Positions 33,309 to 41,490 are shown, numbered from the stretch's first letter. The stretch is 64,000 nt of DNA from Sphingobium estronivorans (GCF_008692605.1 NZ_LFCT01000022.1:1-64000); one strand, 5' to 3'. The notes: generated from the sequence alone by a model not told the origin. A program made the numbers and translations.

Positions 33309-33793
33309 ATGATCGCGCTAACAATCGTTCCCTTTTTCAGTTGAACAATATGATCAATGAAATGGAACGCAGGGCAATAAATTTCGAGAATGAGCCGAAT
33401 AGCTTTTGAAATGCTGTGTCATTCCGATATAACGGGCGCGTCCTTTATTGCCCGACAGCAAGACGGACGCGCCCTGCACCTATCCCTTGCGTGCAGGGCG
33501 CTTTCTATGCGGCAACGCTCACGCAAGCTTCCTGCGACTCCCTTGGTGCCCGGGAGATACAGCTATAATAATCATCGAAGTGAAACGATCCCTGAACGAG
33601 CACGAATAGCTGCCAACTCATGCTGGAGAATCGACGAACATCGTCGCACGCAGATCGATGGCTTCTCACCTTTCTGCTATGAATCCGTGACTTATCGCCT
33701 TCTTGATTTCGATCAGCACGATTTTGCCGGAACGGCATCACTTGCCGCCGGTTCTTCCCTCGTGTCGCTTCGGCACGCGAGAGGATGCAGATC
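33309..33793. other. Intergenic region with overlapping hairpins, no gene
   Basis: About 480 bp. Coding frames here are weak and mutually overlapping. It contains the two mutually exclusive hairpins at 33434-33501 and presumably the promoter of the small gene at 33794. Confidence 0.55.
33434..33501 (+). promoter_or_regulatory. Two mutually exclusive hairpins (attenuator or sRNA-like)
   Basis: Hairpin 1: GGGCGCGTCC (33434-33443) with GGACGCGCCC (33465-33474), 10 bp. Hairpin 2: GCGCCCTGCAC (33469-33479) with GTGCAGGGCGC (33491-33501), 11 bp, followed by TTTC. They share 33469-33474, so only one can form at a time. This is the layout of an antiterminator/terminator pair, or of a structured small RNA. 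Confidence 0.5.
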
Positions 33794-33958
33794 ATGGCAG
33801 ACCAGAATAGAGACAATCAGATGGGCGGCGGCCAACAGGGCGGACAGCCCGGCCAGAAGCCCGACCAGCAGAATCAGCAGGACGAGCAGCGCCGCCAGCA
33901 GGGTGGCGGACAGCAGGAACGTCGCGACGACCAGGATCGCGGCTCTCAGCAGCGCTAA
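33794..33958 (+). CDS. Gln/Gly/Arg-rich small protein (54 aa)
   Basis: 54 residues composed almost only of Gln, Gly, Asp, Arg, Pro and Asn (starts MADQNRDNQMGGGQQGGQPG). It has no hydrophobic core and should be intrinsically disordered. A rho-independent terminator follows 23 nt downstream, which supports a real transcription unit. Function unknown; the composition recalls small stress-type hydrophilic proteins, but this is only a resemblance. Confidence 0.55.
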   Translation: MADQNRDNQMGGGQQGGQPGQKPDQQNQQDEQRRQQGGGQQERRDDQDRGSQQR

Positions 33959-33980
33959 CTGCACCCTCGTCACGAAGGAG

Positions 33981-34009
33981 GGCCGTCATTTTCATGGCGG
34001 CCCTTTTTC
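33981..34009 (+). terminator. Rho-independent terminator
   Basis: GGGCCGTCA (33981-33989), loop TTTTCA, TGGCGGCCC (33996-34004), one G-U pair, followed by TTTTT. Ends the small Gln-rich gene. Confidence 0.85.
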
Positions 34010-34047
34010 ATGCTATATTTTCTGCCGACATGGCATGGAGGCAGACC

Positions 34048-34200
34048 ATGGAGGATGCTCACAGGGCAGCGGCGCAGGTTGCCGCGCTGACCGACGCGCA
34101 GTTGATCGCCATTTGGGCCGGCATTCTCGACCCCGAGGAAATAACCGAGGAGCAGCAGGCCGTCATCGACGAGATGGAACGGCGAAACCTCGATTTCTGA
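34048..34200 (+). CDS. Small hypothetical protein (50 aa)
   Basis: MEDAHRAAAQVAALTDAQLI leads into a helix-rich protein ending EMERRNLDF. The ATG at 34048 has GGAGG 7 nt upstream; ATG 34030 is an alternative. Acidic and soluble, no recognised family. It lies 29 nt upstream of the degenerate SRAP gene and may be cotranscribed with it. Confidence 0.55.
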   Translation: MEDAHRAAAQVAALTDAQLIAIWAGILDPEEITEEQQAVIDEMERRNLDF

Positions 34201-34229
34201 TAACAGCATGCAGAATCACAGGATAAGGC

Positions 34230-34889
34230 GTGTCGAGGCTTCACACCATCACCGTGGGCGCGGCGGAAGTCGCCAAATATTTTGGCGCCGACATGCCCGC
34301 ACCCATCCCACCGGCCAAGGACATCACCGAGGGCGCGGAGGGGATGGTGGTGTTCGAGAATAAGGGGCGCCGCATTCTTCGTGCCGCGACCTGGGGTTTC
34401 CCGCGCCTCACCCGCGAAATGCGCGAACGGGGCGAAGAGCCAGGCCGCATCGGCCTTGTCGCCGATCTCACCAATCCGATGTGGGAGCAGATGGCGGTGG
34501 ACACCCGCTATCGGTGCCTGATCGTGCTCACCCATTTCTCCAATCCCTCCGGCACGCCCGGTGCCATGACCCGCACTTGGTTTTCCGTGAAGGGGCAGCC
34601 GATCATGGCCTGGGCAGGCTTCTGCCGGAACCTGCCGGACCAGGGTCCGGTCTACGCCGGCATGACCATGACGGCCAATGCCGCCATTCCCCCGACCAAC
34701 GACCGTATGCCGGTCCTCCTCGATCCAACCGACTATCAGCGCTGGCTCTATGGGTCGATCGAGGACGTGATCGCCTTTCAGTTCAGAGCGCCGTTCGCCG
34801 CCGAACGCATGATCGTCGAGCCGACCGAGGATTTGTGGCGCAGCGGCAAGGCGCCACCCAGCGGAGGCGCGCAACTAGCGCTGCTTTGA
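34230..34889 (+). CDS. Degenerate SRAP-family protein (catalytic residues lost)
   Basis: 219 residues with the SRAP/HMCES (YedK) fold order, including RCLIVLTHF, TRTWFSVKGQPIMAWAGF and NDRMPVLL. It starts with GTG then TCG, so the invariant Cys2 that crosslinks abasic DNA is Ser. The segment that supplies the catalytic Glu reads THFSNPSG, whereas the intact paralogue has THFAEAEG, and the His of HDRMP is Asn. An earlier start restoring Cys2 is excluded by an in-frame stop just upstream. It could bind DNA without crosslinking, or have a new role. The intact paralogue lies 250 nt downstream. Confidence 0.82.
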   Translation: MSRLHTITVGAAEVAKYFGADMPAPIPPAKDITEGAEGMVVFENKGRRILRAATWGFPRLTREMRERGEEPGRIGLVADLTNPMWEQMAVDTRYRCLIVLTHFSNPSGTPGAMTRTWFSVKGQPIMAWAGFCRNLPDQGPVYAGMTMTANAAIPPTNDRMPVLLDPTDYQRWLYGSIEDVIAFQFRAPFAAERMIVEPTEDLWRSGKAPPSGGAQLALL

Positions 34890-35000
34890 AGGGCCGATTG
34901 CGTTTGACGCAATCGCAAGCGGGCGCTTCGCATTTGCGGGTCGCGCCACCCGGTGCCACATGCGCCCTGCCTTTCAGGCATCCTCTCCTAAAACTCAGAA

Positions 35001-35028
35001 GGCCGGTCTTTGGATCGGCCATTTTTTT
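35001..35028 (+). terminator. Rho-independent terminator
   Basis: GGCCGGTC (35001-35008), loop TTTG, GATCGGCC (35013-35020), one G-U pair, then ATTTTTTT. Terminates the degenerate SRAP transcript. Confidence 0.85.
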
Positions 35029-35136
35029 GGCTCTCCGCTGCTGATCCCTCCGGTCGACAGATGCCCCCTGCATTGCGCAAACGCGTGCGTGTGATCGGCA
35101 GTTTTCTTGAGGTGTCGCCGGTGTTAGCTTGCGGCC

Positions 35137-35787
35137 ATGTGCAATCTTTTCACGGTCCGCAAATCAGCCGCCGAAGTCGCCGCACATTTCGGCGTGCCCC
35201 TGCCGGTCACCCAGTTCAACGCGCCCGAAGAGGTCTATCCCGGATATCCCGGCATGGTCGTCCGCGAGCAGGATGGCGCTCGCGTCCTGCAGAGCATGAC
35301 ATGGGGCTGGCCAGTGCGCCTCAAGGGTATGAAGCCTGAATCCAAGCCCAAACCCGTCAACAATATCGCGGATCTGCGCAAATCCTTCTGGAGCGGCGCT
35401 GCACGCAAGCCAGAGTCTCGGTGCTTGATCCCGGTCACCCATTTCGCGGAAGCCGAAGGGTCGAAAGGCGCCAAGACCCGAACCTGGTTCTCGCTGCACG
35501 ACCGGCCCATCTTTGCCTGGGCGGGCCTTTGGCGTGACAGCGCCGAGTGGGGACCGGTGTTCTCGGGAGCAATGACCGACTGCAATGAGGCGATCCGCCC
35601 GATCCACGATCGAATGCCGGTCCTGCTTCATGAGGCTGAATATGACCAGTGGCTCCACGGCAGCTTCGATGACATCTGCGCTTTTCAGGAGCGCTGCTTC
35701 CCTGACGAACTGATCGCCATGGAGCGGACGAGCGAGCCATGGAACAAGCCGCGCGCCTCGGCATCCACTGCCGCGACGTTGCTGTGA
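35137..35787 (+). CDS. SRAP-family abasic-site processing protein (HMCES/YedK)
   Basis: 216 residues. Cys2 is present (MCNLFTV), as are the Asn of VNNIADL, the Glu region THFAEAEG and the His of HDRMPVLL, the full set used to form and resolve a thiazolidine crosslink with abasic sites in single-stranded DNA. Found close to the ImuAB/DnaE2 mutasome, in line with its former name SOS-response-associated peptidase, though no LexA box was seen upstream. The stop overlaps the next start (GTGA). Confidence 0.9.
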   Translation: MCNLFTVRKSAAEVAAHFGVPLPVTQFNAPEEVYPGYPGMVVREQDGARVLQSMTWGWPVRLKGMKPESKPKPVNNIADLRKSFWSGAARKPESRCLIPVTHFAEAEGSKGAKTRTWFSLHDRPIFAWAGLWRDSAEWGPVFSGAMTDCNEAIRPIHDRMPVLLHEAEYDQWLHGSFDDICAFQERCFPDELIAMERTSEPWNKPRASASTAATLL

Positions 35788-35978
35788 CGGCGGAGCTGGA
35801 ACGCTGGGCCGAAGCCCTCGCCATCGAGCGTCGCTTTGGCGAACAGGCGACCCAGCATATTGCCGAACGCATCACCGCGCTCGCGGTAGCAGGCGACGAT
35901 GCGGGAGTGGCCCGCTGGATCGCGATCGCCGACCGCTTCGATCAGCTTCGGGATCGTCCAGATGGGCTCCTCCAATAA
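35784..35978 (+). CDS. Small conserved protein (DUF6961-like)
   Basis: 64 residues starting at GTG 35784, four bases overlapping the SRAP stop. ELERWAEALAIERRFGEQAT, QHIAERITALAVAGDDAG and ARWIAIADRFDQL follow the pattern I associate with DUF6961 proteins of sphingomonads. ATG 35739 in the same frame is an alternative start that would add 15 residues. Function unknown. Confidence 0.6.
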   Translation: MTAELERWAEALAIERRFGEQATQHIAERITALAVAGDDAGVARWIAIADRFDQLRDRPDGLLQ

Positions 35979-36161
35979 TATGTGACAGTCCGATTGGAAC
36001 GGGTTGAGGAATGGCAAGCTCGCAATCTGTCGGCAACCATCCGGTGCAGGCGCTCGAAGGCCTTCCACGAAGCTGCGGCCGGAATGGCGCTAATCCGGCG
36101 ATCGCCCTGCCCAATGCGTGGCCGCTGGACAGAATCAGCCGGCGGCACATAGACGATCGAC

Positions 36162-36584
36162 ATGCCCCAGGAACTCAGCCTCGTCGTCGTTGGCGCGTTG
36201 CACCCCAATGCCGATGGATCGAACCGGCTCTTTGAAATACGGATGCTCAATCCTGGTGATGCCATTCGACTGGAACTCGATCCCACAAACAAGGCCGATC
36301 CCAGCGCTGTATCGGTGCATTCGGCTCGCGGGTATCAGATCGGCTATCTAAGTGCGGATCGCTGTGGATGGGTCGGAGGCAAAATCCGACAGGGCCAGGA
36401 TATACGCGCGATCTTCCAGCAGGCGACCAGGGATGGCGCGGTGATCCGCGTCCATCTCGATGGGCAGGAGCCCACTCTGCCTCCGCCGCCAATTGAGCCG
36501 GTGGCGCCGAAACTCGGCGCACCGATCTACGAGGGTGATCCAGATTCCGGATTTTGGCCCGATTATATCCCGCCCGACGAATAA
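36162..36584 (+). CDS. HIRAN-domain protein
   Basis: 140 residues. Residues ~5-95 fit the HIRAN domain: LVVVGALHPN, then GDAIRLELDPTNKADPSAV and GYQIGYLSADRCGWV. HIRAN domains bind 3' single-stranded DNA ends in helicases such as HLTF; stand-alone copies are common on plasmids. The C-terminal ~40 residues are Pro-rich and acidic. It stands alone between short opposite-strand genes. A DNA-repair role beside the SRAP and mutasome genes is plausible but unproven. Confidence 0.8.
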   Translation: MPQELSLVVVGALHPNADGSNRLFEIRMLNPGDAIRLELDPTNKADPSAVSVHSARGYQIGYLSADRCGWVGGKIRQGQDIRAIFQQATRDGAVIRVHLDGQEPTLPPPPIEPVAPKLGAPIYEGDPDSGFWPDYIPPDE

Positions 36585-36607
36585 TCACGCCTCGCGAAAT
36601 CAGCTTG

Positions 36608-36850
36608 TCAAACGCCAGTCTGCCGGCGGGTGGCCCAGAAAACCGGCACCATGCTCGCCTTGCCCCGTTCGCCGCAACGCTTGCACCGGAGACGATCAGC
36701 GGCCTCGTCCGTAAGGCCATCGAATCCAAAGCGAGCCAGTATCTGGTTGGACGGGACATTGACGGTCCGGCCGCATGCGCATTCGATGCGCATATCGATC
36801 CGCGCGTCAGCCCATTTCTGGAGGGTCGCAAAGGACTGAGTTTCGCTCAT
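36608..36850 (-). CDS. Small putative zinc-ribbon protein (80 aa)
   Basis: 80 residues from MSETQSFATLQKWADARIDM. Cys pairs IECACGR and LRCKRCGERG are ~30 residues apart and could form a zinc ribbon. The frame continues upstream to 36976, but the extension is unlike the conserved part. Compare the 111-residue protein at 32606-32941 with a similar Cys layout. Function unknown. Confidence 0.6.
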   Translation of the reverse strand: MSETQSFATLQKWADARIDMRIECACGRTVNVPSNQILARFGFDGLTDEAADRLRCKRCGERGKASMVPVFWATRRQTGV

Positions 36851-36982
36851 AGCGCCGTCATACACTGACTGGATGCCGACAAGAAACGCAGCGCTGCCGC
36901 CAGACGGATTCAGTGTGACGACTGCGTCGTCCGGTGACGCAGCAAGAGGCGGCCCCTTGGGAGCCGCCTCCTCCACACCACC

Positions 36983-37324
36983 TCAGCAGCTCGAATTGCG
37001 ATCGATGGCACGGCCCGCCAGCGCACCGGCCCCGGCGCCGATCACAGTGCCGGTGGTACGATCGCCCCGCGTATCGACAGCACGGCCGAGCAGCGCGCCT
37101 GCAACGCCGCCGAGCAAGAGCCCGGTCGTTCCCCCGGACTTGCGGCAGCGATAGCCGCGATCATCCCGATACGCCCGGCGATCATAATAACGGTCCCGTC
37201 CATATTCGCGATCATGGCGATGCCAACCCTGTCCGCCGTCATGCGCGAAGGATGTGGCGGGGACGGCTGCCGTCATCGTAGCGACCGCAAGAGCAACGGC
37301 GAGAATGGATTTACGAATGAACAT
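36983..37324 (-). CDS. Glycine-zipper 2TM outer-surface protein (17-kDa antigen-like)
   Basis: 113 residues. Signal peptide MFIRKSILAVALAVATMTAA up to about residue 28, a His/Tyr/Arg/Asp-rich spacer, then a glycine-zipper segment TGLLLGGVAGALLGRAVD, TGTVIGAGAGALAGRAID ending in NSSC. Glycine-zipper 2TM proteins sit in the cell envelope. The upstream Met at 37381 would break the signal peptide, so 37324 was used. Confidence 0.75.
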   Translation of the reverse strand: MFIRKSILAVALAVATMTAAVPATSFAHDGGQGWHRHDREYGRDRYYDRRAYRDDRGYRCRKSGGTTGLLLGGVAGALLGRAVDTRGDRTTGTVIGAGAGALAGRAIDRNSSC

Positions 37325-37475
37325 TGGTGACCTCCTCAACCTGTTCGTGTTGAGGGCCTTATTCCACGACGGTCGTGGCATGAGTCTGAACCGCCCTGTT
37401 ATCGATCGTTCAGAAATTATGCTTTCTCACCCGTACCTTAGTCCCGCGCAGCGGCGGATATGCCAATGTCCACGC

Positions 37476-37772
37476 TCAACCAGCGGCGCCGACTGCGGCG
37501 TTGAGCCGTGCCAATATCGGCTTGCCCGGCTTGAAGAAGGGCCTGCTTGATGCCGAAACATCCACCGTCTCGCCGCTTTTCGGATTGCGGCCAGTCCGCG
37601 GCTCATAGGTTCGCAATGTAAATGATCCAAAGCCGCGCAATTCGACCCGGCCGCCTTTCGAAAGTCGGGCAACGATCTCCTCGAAGAACAGGCTGACGAT
37701 CTTTTCGACTACCTGCCGATCAAGATCGGGAAACTCAACCGCCAGCGCCTCGACCAATTCCGAACGTACCAT
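37476..37772 (-). CDS. HU/IHF-family nucleoid protein (IHF-beta-like)
   Basis: 98 residues. MVRSELVEALAVEFPDLDRQ, KGGRVELRGFGSFTLRTYEP and RTGRNPKSGETVDVSASSRP match the IHF-beta pattern, with the arm residues and the FKPGK C-terminal block. It bends DNA as a dimer. A plasmid copy could help origin or recombinase function, since an iteron origin and a tyrosine recombinase are a few kb away. The start at 37772 was taken because the upstream part of the frame is not IHF-like. Confidence 0.88.
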   Translation of the reverse strand: MVRSELVEALAVEFPDLDRQVVEKIVSLFFEEIVARLSKGGRVELRGFGSFTLRTYEPRTGRNPKSGETVDVSASSRPFFKPGKPILARLNAAVGAAG

Positions 37773-37954
37773 TTTTCCTCCAAGGACCGACCCAGAGATC
37801 ATCCGACAAATGGCAGAAAATCCATAAGATTCAAACAGTTTACAGGCTGGCAATTGTGCCAGGAAACGACGCTCTCAACCCGATACGCTGGGCTTCCTTT
37901 CACACGGTGCCGGATCGGACTTAAAGACCTCATGCTTTAAGCAGGGTAGACGGG

Positions 37955-38386
37955 CTAGCGGGCCTCCAGCGCGCGATGCGCCCGAGCCATGAATGACGTC
38001 ACCTCATCTTTGCTGAGGACATGCATGGGTTCGTAGGATAACCCCCGACGACGCGCCAGCCGCCAATCATCAACATACAGCGCCTTGTCCGGCCCGAACT
38101 GTTGATGGACGAAATGGGCGACCGCTCTCGGACCATCGGCGCCATAGGCCTCGCGGAACAGCGCGATATCGACGATCTGCGATCCCATCATGATCCAGAG
38201 ATGATTGACGCCAGACGCCAGCTTCTCTGCATTCCCCGGTGCATCACCCAATGGCCGATCCTCGAACGCATCGCCGCCCTCAACGCTAAGTCGGCCGGCC
38301 ACCACCTGAACGGGCGCTTCCCAATCACCGAGCAGATGGACCGCATAGGCACAGGTCAAAGCGGCTCGATCCACGGCCTTGGGCAT
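37955..38386 (-). CDS. Conserved hypothetical, probably 5'-truncated
   Basis: 143 residues from the first ATG (MPKAVDRAALTCAYAVHLLG), ending SFMARAHRALEAR. The same frame stays open and protein-like upstream to about 38533 (KDLTELGKWVAAQHGWPAAK, then AFKAWTPDEAAGAILTRKAL), where a TAG is met without any ATG, GTG or TTG start. The true N-terminus has either been lost or lies in another frame. No family recognised. Treat as a likely broken or misread gene. Confidence 0.5.
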   Translation of the reverse strand: MPKAVDRAALTCAYAVHLLGDWEAPVQVVAGRLSVEGGDAFEDRPLGDAPGNAEKLASGVNHLWIMMGSQIVDIALFREAYGADGPRAVAHFVHQQFGPDKALYVDDWRLARRRGLSYEPMHVLSKDEVTSFMARAHRALEAR

Positions 38387-38611
38387 GACGCGGAGAAGTT
38401 CCAGGGCCTTGCGCGTCAGGATTGCGCCGGCCGCCTCATCAGGCGTCCAGGCTTTGAACGCCTTTGCCGCGGGCCAGCCATGTTGCGCCGCGACCCATTT
38501 GCCCAGTTCGGTCAGATCCTTCGCTATGATGTGGCGCGCCTAGCCGATCGAACCGGTTGATGCCAGCCCAGGACCAAGAGCGAGATCGGCCTTGGGACCA
38601 GCCACCTAATC

Positions 38612-38890
38612 CTACTCGCTGAGAATGGCGTCGATCATGGCACGCCAGGCATCGGCCGCGCTGTTGTAACAAACAAGCTCATTATATCCCGCGTTCACCA
38701 CCGTTTCCGTCGGTTCCCTGATCGCCCGGATCGCTGCGCGCGCATTGTCCCTGTACATGCGGCGCAGAAGCTCGGCATCAGGGTCATCCCAATCCCATTC
38801 CGACTGAACGGTTTCATACATGGCGCGCGCCGCGCGTTCGAGGGTGCTCAAGCTGTATTCTCCTGAAGTCCGCCTGGCATTAGACGGCAC
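38612..38890 (-). CDS. Small hypothetical protein (up to 92 aa)
   Basis: Contains AARAMYETVQSEWDWDDPDA, RDNARAAIRAIREPTETVVN and a C-terminal AWRAMIDAILSE. It resembles the small accessory proteins of alphaproteobacterial prophages and plasmids that end in WRAMIDAIL-like helices. The start is uncertain: ATG 38890, or a TTG at 38851 that begins the conserved part. Soluble, no domain named. Confidence 0.5.
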   Translation of the reverse strand: MPSNARRTSGEYSLSTLERAARAMYETVQSEWDWDDPDAELLRRMYRDNARAAIRAIREPTETVVNAGYNELVCYNSAADAWRAMIDAILSE

Positions 38891-38948
38891 GGCAGCGGCC
38901 CGCGCAACGGGCAGCCGCGCCAGAGCATGTTCGAGAAGCAGATGCTTT

Positions 38949-39773
38949 TTAGAACAGCCTCACGCCCAGTTGGAGGCCCGCGCCCAGATCCGGTGCGACC
39001 TGCGACAGCCCGGCGCTGCCGTACAACCCCAGCGATAGCCGGTTCGTGAGACCCGCATCGATCCCGGTCGAGATTTGCTCCTGGTCAGGCGCGAGGCGGC
39101 TGAGGCTCTGGGCATAATCGTATGAAATATGTCCCCGCAAACCAGCCGCAATCTGCCCGGCAACACCGGCCCGAACCGAGATGGCATTACGCAGGTCAAA
39201 ACCCTGGGGGTCACCGGCAATGGTATAGGAGAGATCGGCAAAGGGGGTGAAACGGCCGAAGCTTTTCGCCAGCTCGGCTCCCATCATATAATCTGGCTTG
39301 CCGGTCCCCAATTTCTTGCGCTGCGACGCCGTCGGCAATTTCACCTGCCCCATCAGGGTAAGCCCGACGCCTGAAAGGGGCACGAGATAGGACGCGCCCA
39401 GTCGCAGATCCCCCAGCCCTTCGCGACGCACGCGGGTCGCCGGTTGGCTTGGATCAACAATGATAGGAAGGCCAAACAGCCCACCACCGCCGCCCACGAC
39501 ATTGGCAGGAGCATCAATTCGCAGATAGGGCAGCGTCGCGGTGAATTGGAAGCGGCCTGTCGCGACGCGCAAATTCGTCGGAATAGATGTGGTTTCGACC
39601 TTTTGCGCTGTGCCAAAGGTCCCGTCCTGATATTCAATCCCCGTCGAAAGCTCGGCGCCCGTGCCCATCGGCGTCCGCCGGGTCACGGTGGATTGGTCCC
39701 CTATTTGGTCCGCCGCCCCTGCGGGTGAGGCGATCGCCAGAGTGGCTATTGCGGCCGATATGAAATGACGCAC
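38949..39773 (-). CDS. Outer-membrane beta-barrel protein
   Basis: 274 residues with a signal peptide (VRHFISAAIATLAIASPAGAA) followed by alternating amphipathic strands and a terminal Phe (LQLGVRLF), as in outer-membrane barrels. The layout recalls the MetA-pathway phenol-degradation/transporter-like barrels. GTG 39773 has GGGAG 6 nt upstream; the ATG at 40001 would place a Cys/Arg-rich stretch before the signal peptide. No linked catabolic genes, so the substrate is unknown. Confidence 0.72.
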   Translation of the reverse strand: MRHFISAAIATLAIASPAGAADQIGDQSTVTRRTPMGTGAELSTGIEYQDGTFGTAQKVETTSIPTNLRVATGRFQFTATLPYLRIDAPANVVGGGGGLFGLPIIVDPSQPATRVRREGLGDLRLGASYLVPLSGVGLTLMGQVKLPTASQRKKLGTGKPDYMMGAELAKSFGRFTPFADLSYTIAGDPQGFDLRNAISVRAGVAGQIAAGLRGHISYDYAQSLSRLAPDQEQISTGIDAGLTNRLSLGLYGSAGLSQVAPDLGAGLQLGVRLF

Positions 39774-40431
39774 GAATTGCTCCCACGCTTGATGCTTCGG
39801 GTGGGAAACGGTCGGTGTGGGCACTTTAATCCATGCCGCATCGTCGCCGAGGGCTTCACTCGCCTGTCGGTCCCTCATCCGAAAGAGATTTCGGAGCTGC
39901 GCGGCATGGCAGCAGGCCACAGAAGCAGCATGTTCACGCCAAGACAGGCTCCTGCCAGTTCGCGCCAAGCGAGAAGCCAACAAGCTATTTGCTGTTAACA
40001 AAATGCTGTTTCATGATCATCAACGCGGGTAGTGTGGAGCAGACGATCGTCAACGCCGATCCGCGGACAGCGTCACAGGCTCAGCCGGACGGGCGCCAGC
40101 CACCTTCATTTTTCCTGAACTGCTTAATATCACCGTAGGTGGGCAAGCCTTGTGATCGGAACGTCAGTGATTGTAGCTGGGTCGCCTTCCGCGATCACAT
40201 CGCGTTTCGCAGAGCTTCAACCGCTACAACCGGTCAATCAGCTTTGCTTTGTGCAAGGCGTCCGTCGGAACCCCATGTGACGAAACCTCTGAGTCATCTC
40301 CGCTCTGTCAGAGGTTTCGTCACATGCCATCCTGCCTTTCGGAACACCAAGCGGACACAGCGTGACCATGATCCTAGGGCCATTGTGCAAAACGGTTAGG
40401 TCGTCGTTCCGTCAGCAGCCATTTAAAAATT
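39774..40431. other. Intergenic region with a long perfect inverted repeat
   Basis: About 660 bp without a convincing gene. The main content is the 53-bp inverted repeat at 40274-40326. The promoter of the outer-membrane protein gene must lie at its left end. Confidence 0.55.
40274..40326. repeat. 19-bp perfect inverted repeat with 15-bp spacer
   Basis: CATGTGACGAAACCTCTGA (40274-40292), spacer of 15 bp, TCAGAGGTTTCGTCACATG (40308-40326). The arms match perfectly and pairing stops sharply on both sides. No U tract follows on either strand, so it is not a standard terminator. It lies 1.2 kb from the tyrosine recombinase gene. It could be a recombination or partition site, or the stem of a small mobile element. 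Confidence 0.75.
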
Positions 40432-41028
40432 TCAAAGTGACCCCACATGCGGCCGGAGAGCATCGACGGTGGCCACCAATCCAGCTGCCTCCATGTCCAG
40501 CAAAAGGTCATGGGCCGATTTTTCGGGCCTGCGGAAGCGCTCACGCATTCGGCGAATAGCCGCGACGGCGCGGCCGGTATCGAGCGCGATGGTATCGGCG
40601 ATAAAGTCGTCCGACGACCGGGCTTCCAGGTTCAGGCTAGCCAGCAGGGCGTCAGGAAAGTCCTTGAGATTCTCCGTCACGATCGCGGCGGCCTGGGTCT
40701 TTACAGCTGCGGCGAGCACATGCGCATCGTCTGGATCCGGCAGTGCCGCCGCCAGTGGAGTGAGATGCGCGAAATCAATAACCTCCGCCTCCCCAAATGC
40801 CTGACGCATTCGAGAAATCTGGGCAGCTGCCATTTCCTCTGCCTCAGCCTGAAACCGACCCTTGCTGACGAGTATCTTCGCGATGGCTCGGCCCGTTTCC
40901 TCAAGAACCGGCGCAGACCACCGAATTCGGAAGAAGTCCGCTTCCGCCAATGTCAGCAACAGGTTTCGGCGCAGCACGCTGGCGAGCGTGCAGGCATCGA
41001 CGAAGGCTGTGTAGCGATTGGCGAACAA
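40432..41028 (-). CDS. PIN-domain toxin (VapC-like RNase)
   Basis: 198 residues. Acidic residues of the PIN site are visible: Asp11 in FVDACTLASVL, an acidic position in APVLEETGRAI, and Asp in LPDPDDAHVLAAAV, followed by IVTENLKDFP. It is longer than VapC (~130 residues), with a ~60-residue helical C-terminal extension. It lies 3 nt downstream of an HTH antitoxin gene in the same direction, the order of a type II toxin-antitoxin pair. The target is probably RNA. Confidence 0.82.
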   Translation of the reverse strand: MFANRYTAFVDACTLASVLRRNLLLTLAEADFFRIRWSAPVLEETGRAIAKILVSKGRFQAEAEEMAAAQISRMRQAFGEAEVIDFAHLTPLAAALPDPDDAHVLAAAVKTQAAAIVTENLKDFPDALLASLNLEARSSDDFIADTIALDTGRAVAAIRRMRERFRRPEKSAHDLLLDMEAAGLVATVDALRPHVGSL

Positions 41029-41031
41029 GGG

Positions 41032-41490
41032 TCAGAACAATTCGGCGTCGGTCGCCGCCAGATCGTCTAGCGCCTTGGACCGCAACCCGTCCCGCTCCCG
41101 CTTATAAGCGAACAGATCCTCAGCGCGCACGCGGCGGTGGCGCCCGACCAATGTGTGGGCGATCTCCTTTCTATCCAGAAGGGAGATGAGATAGGGCCGC
41201 GATACGTTGAGCACGTCAGCCGCCTGCTGGGTCGTGAGCATCTGGCTGATTGGCACGAGGGTGACGGCGTCCCCTTTGCCGATGTGCCGGAGCAGCTCCA
41301 TCAGCAGCTGAGACATGGCGGGCGTCAGCGTGATCTCGGTAGGGGTCTTGTCCCCCTCTTCCAGGAGACGCAGTTTCGCATCGCCGGCGGCATGCGCGGC
41401 GATGATTTTCCGAAGCTGATTGGCGGCATCCTTCTCACCCGCCGAGGGCAGGCGGCTTCCGATTTCTTCCGCAAAGGCGGGCATGGTCAT
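41032..41490 (-). CDS. HTH-type antitoxin (excisionase-like DNA-binding)
   Basis: 152 residues. The central part LTTQQAADVLNVSRPYLISL followed by HTLVGRHRRVRAEDLFAYKR is the MerR/excisionase-type (HTH_17) DNA-binding motif. The N-terminal ~80 residues may bind and silence the toxin. It is first in the operon, with the PIN toxin 3 nt downstream. Probably autoregulates the pair. Confidence 0.78.
   Translation of the reverse strand: MTMPAFAEEIGSRLPSAGEKDAANQLRKIIAAHAAGDAKLRLLEEGDKTPTEITLTPAMSQLLMELLRHIGKGDAVTLVPISQMLTTQQAADVLNVSRPYLISLLDRKEIAHTLVGRHRRVRAEDLFAYKRERDGLRSKALDDLAATDAELF

Noticed and set aside
39774..40001. N-terminal extension of the outer-membrane protein frame
   Set aside because: The signal peptide begins at GTG 39773 with a good ribosome site; the extension is Cys/Arg-rich and would bury it.
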